Assembly (NCBI GenBank): GCA_028291305.1 | Contig: JAQGII010000004.1 | Coordinates: forward strand, 1 to 6,621 | DNA: 6,621 nt | Origin: Caulobacteraceae bacterium | GTDB taxonomy: Bacteria > Pseudomonadota > Alphaproteobacteria > Caulobacterales > Caulobacteraceae | Direction of reading: 5' to 3' | Shown: positions 5,813 to 6,621 of the stretch, piece by piece | Numbering within the stretch: position 1 is the stretch's first letter | How the letters are laid out: each line of letters begins with the position of its first letter | The notes under the pieces: model-generated | The model's input: the letters and a program-made list of their open reading frames with translations, nothing else | Told to the model about the DNA's origin: nothing | Databases searched by the model: none | Program-made: the position numbers and the translations under genes

Positions 5813-6621
5813 GCCCGCGCTCGGGGCCTTGACCGCGGGGCTGTCTTCCCAGCCGCCGCCCAGGGCCTTGAACACGGTGATCTGGTCGCCGACCAGGGCC
5901 GCGTCCGAGGCGGCCAGGGCGGACTGCGCCGCCACCAGGGTGCGCTGGGAATCCAGCACGTCCAGGAAGCTGGCGCCGCCCGCCTCGAAGCGGATCCGGG
6001 CGAAGCGCAGGGCCTCGGCGCTCTGGTCGCGGGCGGCGACCAGGGCCCCGCGCCGGTCGAGCTCGGCGCCGTAGGCGGTGAGGGCCTGTTCGGTTTCCTT
6101 GAGGGCGTTGAGCACCACGCCGTTGAAGCTGGCCAGGCTGCCGGACGCCTGGGCGCGGGCCTGCTGGATCTGGGCCTGGGCGACCAGGGTGTTGGGGAAG
6201 GTCCAGGAGATCAGCGGGCCGACGCCGAAGGCGACGTTCTGGTACTTGCCGAGGCCGGTCAGGGTCGGGGCGGCGGCGGTGACCGCGCCGCCCAGGGTGA
6301 CGGTGGGATAGAGGTTGGCCACGGCCACGCCGATGCGGGCGGTGGCGGCGGCGAGCGCGCGTTCAGCCTGGCGCACGTCGGGCCGGCGGCGCAGCAGCCC
6401 GGCGCCGTCGCCCACCGGGATCGGCTGGTTCAACAGCGGCGGCGCGCGGCAGGCGTCGGCGACCGCCAGCACCGTCTCGGGCGGGCGGCCGGTCAGCACC
6501 GCCAGCTGGTAGAGGGCCGAGCGGCGCTGGCCTTCCAGCGGCGGGATCGCCGCCTGGGTCTGGGCCACGAGCGCGGCGGCGCGCGACACGTCGAAGTCCG
6601 AGAGCCCGCCGGCGTCGCGCT
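5810..6621 (-). CDS. NodT-family outer-membrane efflux protein (RND/OMF type), N-terminal part outside window
   Basis: This is the outer-membrane channel component of a tripartite efflux pump, TolC/OprM-like, forming a trimeric barrel with a long periplasmic alpha-helical tunnel. The frame is open to the right edge, so the start, signal peptide and probable lipobox lie beyond 6621. The 269 visible residues are somewhat over half of a usual 450-490. Family stretches are SDFDVSRAAALVAQTQAAIP (7-26), LAVLTGRPP (39-47), the very typical GLLRRRPDVRQAERALAAAT (74-93), ARIGVAVANLYPTVTLGG (94-111), GPLISWTF (134-141), NALKETEQALTAY (171-183), FEAGGASFLDVLDSQRTLVA (211-230) and a final KALGGGW. These mark the second half of the first OEP repeat and the whole second repeat. 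The stop is TAA at 5810-5812. The membrane-fusion and RND pump genes expected beside it are not in the window; they would lie upstream, to the right. Confidence 0.93.
   Translation of the reverse strand, partial: RDAGGLSDFDVSRAAALVAQTQAAIPPLEGQRRSALYQLAVLTGRPPETVLAVADACRAPPLLNQPIPVGDGAGLLRRRPDVRQAERALAAATARIGVAVANLYPTVTLGGAVTAAAPTLTGLGKYQNVAFGVGPLISWTFPNTLVAQAQIQQARAQASGSLASFNGVVLNALKETEQALTAYGAELDRRGALVAARDQSAEALRFARIRFEAGGASFLDVLDSQRTLVAAQSALAASDAALVGDQITVFKALGGGWEDSPAVKAPSAG

Noticed and set aside
4701..5813. A 370-codon plus-strand frame overlapping the nitronate monooxygenase
   Set aside because: It is a frame-shifted reading of the same region with no domain, while the frame from 4714 has every expected motif.

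Overview
The window is GC-rich (roughly 70% by eye), densely coded, and has a strong G/C third-position bias. The proteins look alphaproteobacterial. The phenylalanine hydroxylase in particular resembles the Caulobacter type, so a member of the Caulobacteraceae (Caulobacter/Phenylobacterium-like) is the best guess. This assignment comes from recalled family similarity, not from a search. I see no RNA gene, insertion sequence, CRISPR array, origin or phage gene, and the region reads as ordinary chromosome.

Layout from left to right: (1) positions 1-1152, plus strand, the 3' part of a proton-coupled oligopeptide (POT/PTR2) transporter cut by the window edge; (2) positions 1174-2085, minus strand, an exported metallo-beta-lactamase-fold hydrolase, convergent with the transporter; (3) a 134-bp gap (2086-2219) with two short hairpins and a possible promoter; (4) positions 2220-3074, minus strand, phenylalanine 4-hydroxylase (phhA); (5) positions 3132-4658, minus strand, a PheA/TfdB-type FAD-dependent aromatic monooxygenase; (6) a 55-bp divergent intergenic region; (7) positions 4714-5781, plus strand, nitronate monooxygenase; (8) positions 5810-6621, minus strand, the C-terminal part of a NodT-family outer-membrane efflux protein, cut by the window edge and convergent with the nitronate monooxygenase.

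The three minus-strand genes read in the order FAD monooxygenase, phhA, metallo-hydrolase. The first two are 57 bp apart with no visible terminator and are probably co-transcribed. The third probably has its own promoter. A flavin aromatic hydroxylase beside a phenylalanine hydroxylase suggests a role in aromatic-compound oxidation, but the flavoenzyme's substrate cannot be read from sequence. The divergent nitronate monooxygenase is a housekeeping detoxification flavoenzyme. The two flanking transport genes belong to other transcription units that continue outside the window.

I found no clear new biological system. The points most worth checking are the flavin monooxygenase/phhA pairing, the departures from POT consensus motifs in the transporter, and the metal-site composition of the exported hydrolase, which argues against a true beta-lactamase.
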